This document shows, piece by piece, positions 61,901 to 64,000 of a stretch of DNA of 64,000 nucleotides; position 1 is the stretch's first letter; every line of letters starts with the position of its first letter. The notes beneath the pieces were generated by a model. It searched no databases and was not told the DNA's origin. It saw only the letters and a list, made by a program, of their open reading frames with translations. The stretch is from CAVQHY01 sp963712465 (GTDB lineage: Bacteria > Actinomycetota > Thermoleophilia > Gaiellales > Gaiellaceae). The stretch is from contig CAVQHY010000008.1 in NCBI GenBank assembly GCA_963712465.1, forward strand, positions 62,001 to 126,000, given 5' to 3'. A program made the translations under genes and the position numbers.

Positions 61901-63397
61901 ATGGAGATCGACGTCCTCGACGGCGCTCTCGAGGCCGTCGAGGCCGATGTGATCGTCTTTCCCGTCGTCGAGCCGGTCGACCTCTCGGCGGCGGCCCGCG
62001 CCCTCGACAGTTTGCTCGGCGGAAGGCTCTCGCACCTGGTCGAGGACGGCGAGCTGACCGGCGAGCGCGGAGCCGTGACGCACGTGCACACGCTTGGCGA
62101 GCTTGCCGCCCATCGGGTCGCCACGGCCGGGCTCGGGCCGCGGGAGAGCGTCGATGCCGACGCCCTCCGCACCGCCGCAGCTCGGGCCGCCGAGCGAGCG
62201 CGCAGCGTCGGCGCGACGACGATGGCGTGGGTCGTCGAGAAAGGGACGATCACCCCGTCCGAGCAGGGCCGGGCGGTCGTCGACGGCATCGCGCTGGGGC
62301 AGCACGACCCGGGCCGCTGGAAGACCGCGGACGGGCGCAAGGGCGAGCTCGAGCGCCTCGTGCTGTGCGGGCCCGCAGCCGGCGCTGCGGCGGACGAGGC
62401 GCGCCGCGCCGCGGTCGTCGCCCGGTGGACGAACCGTTGCCGTGAGCTCGTCGACATGCCGGCGAACGAGCTGACCCCCGAGGCGCTCGCCGCAGCCGCC
62501 GGCGAGGTCGCCGCGGGCGTGCCGCACATCACGTCCGAATCGTTCGAGGCCGAGCGCATTCGCGAGCTCGGGATGAACGCCTTCGCCGCCGTCTCGCAGG
62601 GCAGCGCGACGCCGCCCCGCCTCGTCACGATGACCTACGCGCCTCCGGGCGCACCCGAGAATCCTGTCCTCGGCCTCGTCGGCAAGGCGGTTACCTTCGA
62701 CTCGGGCGGGCTCTCGCTCAAGCCGGCGGGCCGCATGGGCGACATGAAAGCGGACATGGGCGGCGGGGCAGCGGTGATCGCCGCACTCGGGGCGATCGCA
62801 GAGCTCGGGGTGCCGCTGCGCGCGGAGGCGGTCGTCGGGGCGTGCGAGAACATGCCGAGCGGCAGTGCGTACCACCCCGGCGACATCGTTCGGGCCGCGA
62901 GCGGGAAGACGATCGAGGTGACGAACACCGACGCCGAGGGCCGCCTCGTGCTTGCCGACTGCCTCTGGTACGCGCGGGAGCAGGGCGCCACGCATCTCCT
63001 CGACCTGGCGACGCTTACGGGCGGAGTCGTCATCGCCCTCGGAGACTTCTACGCCGGCCTGTTCGGGAACGACCCTGTGTGGGTCGACGCCGTCCGGGCC
63101 GCCGCCGAGGCGAGCGGCGACCACGCCTGGCCGCTGCCCCTGCACGAGACGTACGCACGGCTGATCCAGTCGACGTACGCAGACATGACCAACTCGAACG
63201 ACCTGAGACAGGCGGCTCCGGTGTACGCCGCCCGTTTCCTGCAGGAGTTCGCCGGGGACGGCCCGTGGGCGCACCTCGACATCGCGGGCACCTCCCACCT
63301 CGAGCGCGGTCGCGGCGACTACTACAACGGCGAGGGAGCGACGGGCTACGGGGTGCGGCTGATCGCCGAGCTCGCGCGGCGACTCGCGGGGGAGTAA
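61901..63397 (+). CDS. pepA: Leucyl aminopeptidase (M17 family)
   Basis: The 498-residue protein has the N-terminal regulatory half (1-160) and the dinuclear-zinc C-terminal half with VGKAVTFDSGGLSLKP (Lys and Asp ligands), MKADMGGGAAVIAA, CENMPSGSAYHPGDIV and the M17 signature NTDAEGRLVLAD. It removes N-terminal amino acids from peptides in the cytosol, usually as a hexamer. ATG at 61901. The stop TAA is 5 bases before the start of an acyl-CoA dehydrogenase gene, so these two share a transcript. Confidence 0.95.
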   Translation: MEIDVLDGALEAVEADVIVFPVVEPVDLSAAARALDSLLGGRLSHLVEDGELTGERGAVTHVHTLGELAAHRVATAGLGPRESVDADALRTAAARAAERARSVGATTMAWVVEKGTITPSEQGRAVVDGIALGQHDPGRWKTADGRKGELERLVLCGPAAGAAADEARRAAVVARWTNRCRELVDMPANELTPEALAAAAGEVAAGVPHITSESFEAERIRELGMNAFAAVSQGSATPPRLVTMTYAPPGAPENPVLGLVGKAVTFDSGGLSLKPAGRMGDMKADMGGGAAVIAALGAIAELGVPLRAEAVVGACENMPSGSAYHPGDIVRAASGKTIEVTNTDAEGRLVLADCLWYAREQGATHLLDLATLTGGVVIALGDFYAGLFGNDPVWVDAVRAAAEASGDHAWPLPLHETYARLIQSTYADMTNSNDLRQAAPVYAARFLQEFAGDGPWAHLDIAGTSHLERGRGDYYNGEGATGYGVRLIAELARRLAGE

Positions 63398-63402
63398 CAG
63401 CA

Positions 63403-64000
63403 ACGGACCTCGACCTCTCCGGCGAGCAGGAGCTTCTACGGCGGACCGTCCGCGAGTTCGCCGAGAGCCGTGTCGCGCCCGTCGCGGAGGCGCTCGACCG
63501 CGAGGAGCGCTTCCCGTACGAGATCGTCGCCGAGCTCGGTGAGCTCGGCCTGATGGGGATTCCGTTCCCCGAGGACGTCGGCGGCGCCGGCGGCGACACG
63601 CTCGGGTACGCGCTCGCGATCGAGGAGCTTGCCCGTATCGACTCGTCGGTCGCGATCACGGTGGCGGCGCATACCTCGCTCGGCACGATGCCGATCCACC
63701 TGTACGGAAACGACGAGCAACGGCGGCAGTGGCTTCCGGATCTGTGCTCGGGCCTGCGGCTCGCCGCCTTCGGGCTGACCGAGCCGCAGGCCGGATCGGA
63801 CGCGGGTGCGACGCGGACGACCGCCGAGCTCGTCGAGGGAACCTGGGTCGTCAACGGAACCAAGGTCTTCATCACCAACGCCGGCACCGACATCTCCGCC
63901 TGCGTGACGATCACCGCGCGCACGGGTCCGGACGAGATCTCGAACGTGATCCTGCCGAACGGGACGCCCGGCTACGAGCTCTCGCCGCCGCTCGCGAAGA
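63403..64000 (+). CDS. Acyl-CoA dehydrogenase (partial, 3' end outside window; ACG in start position)
   Basis: About 199 residues of an acyl-CoA dehydrogenase are present: DLDLSGEQELLRRTVREFAE, then LMGIPFPEDVGGAGGDTLGYALAIEEL, AAFGLTEPQAGSDAGATRT and VNGTKVFITNAGT, all typical of the N-terminal and middle domains. Homology starts right at ACG (63403), where family members have ATG (M-D-L-D-L). No ATG, GTG or TTG is in frame between the pepA stop and the LMG ATG (63553). GGGGGAG (63387-63393) lies at the proper distance for initiation at 63403. So initiation is from ACG, or the T has been lost or misread. The C-terminal catalytic Glu lies outside. Confidence 0.85.

Overview
The window is about 70% GC, densely packed, and reads as a chromosomal segment of a high-GC actinobacterium. 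The gene content and style (many GTG starts, 4-base GTGA/ATGA stop-start overlaps, a thrB/rpmE/prfA-type housekeeping block, secreted repeat proteins) suggest a deep lineage such as Thermoleophilia/Gaiellales; that placement is an inference from gene content, not from a marker tree. No tRNA, rRNA, CRISPR array, transposase or phage gene is visible.

Layout. 1-3.6 kb (minus): translation block with a threonine dehydratase-like enzyme, rpmE, a DUF1385 membrane protein, prfA and the start of prmC. 3.8-7.3 kb (minus): electron-transfer module etfB-etfA-ETF:quinone oxidoreductase. 7.4-9.9 kb: secreted M23 peptidase, then thiG-thiS-thiE behind a TPP riboswitch. 10-20.6 kb: a nitrogen-compound region made of an M20 amidohydrolase, two amidinotransferase-fold hydrolases, a TetR regulator, a complete polyamine-type ABC transporter (ATPase, lipoprotein binding protein, two permeases), a DAO-type oxidase and a D-2-hydroxyacid dehydrogenase. 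20.6-24.9 kb: enoyl-CoA hydratase and split methylmalonyl-CoA mutase (B12 subunit and catalytic subunit separated by two plus-strand genes). 25-26.4 kb: L,D-transpeptidase and a secreted hypothetical protein. 26.6-36.8 kb: two divergent, highly repetitive surface-protein genes, both interrupted by apparent single-base indels. 36.8-43.1 kb (minus): amino-acid permease, cob(I)alamin adenosyltransferase, acyl-CoA dehydrogenase, HD-GYP response regulator, 3-hydroxyacyl-CoA dehydrogenase, thiolase. 43.4-50.5 kb (plus): a degenerate metzincin-like protein and the trp operon (trpL leader, E, G, D, a short fused CF, B, A). 50.5-54 kb (minus): a TIR-transmembrane-WD40 protein and a secreted RTX-repeat protein. 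54.2-59.1 kb: acyl-CoA carboxylase carboxyltransferase and biotin-carboxylase subunits flanking a small membrane protein and a FAD oxidoreductase. 59.1-64 kb: bacterial lysyl oxidase-like protein, a tiny membrane ORF, SCP2 protein, MFS transporter, leucyl aminopeptidase and the start of another acyl-CoA dehydrogenase.

How the parts fit. Acyl-CoA dehydrogenases, enoyl-CoA hydratase, 3-hydroxyacyl-CoA dehydrogenase and thiolase form a beta-oxidation set whose electrons pass through EtfAB and ETF-QO to the quinone pool. The biotin-dependent acyl-CoA carboxylase, methylmalonyl-CoA mutase and cobalamin adenosyltransferase add odd-chain and branched-chain (propionyl-CoA or methylcrotonyl-CoA) disposal. 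The transporter region looks designed for uptake and hydrolysis of polyamine or guanidino compounds.

The least ordinary items are: a dispersed inverted-repeat element present twice (3.7 and 41.8 kb); the pair of repetitive surface genes with 314-bp and 809-bp perfect internal repeats and four apparent indels; the TIR-TM-WD40 protein; a trp attenuator whose leader peptide appears to be leaderless; a shortened TrpC-TrpF fusion; an ETF-QO that lacks one Fe-S cysteine; and an acyl-CoA dehydrogenase with ACG where the start codon should be.
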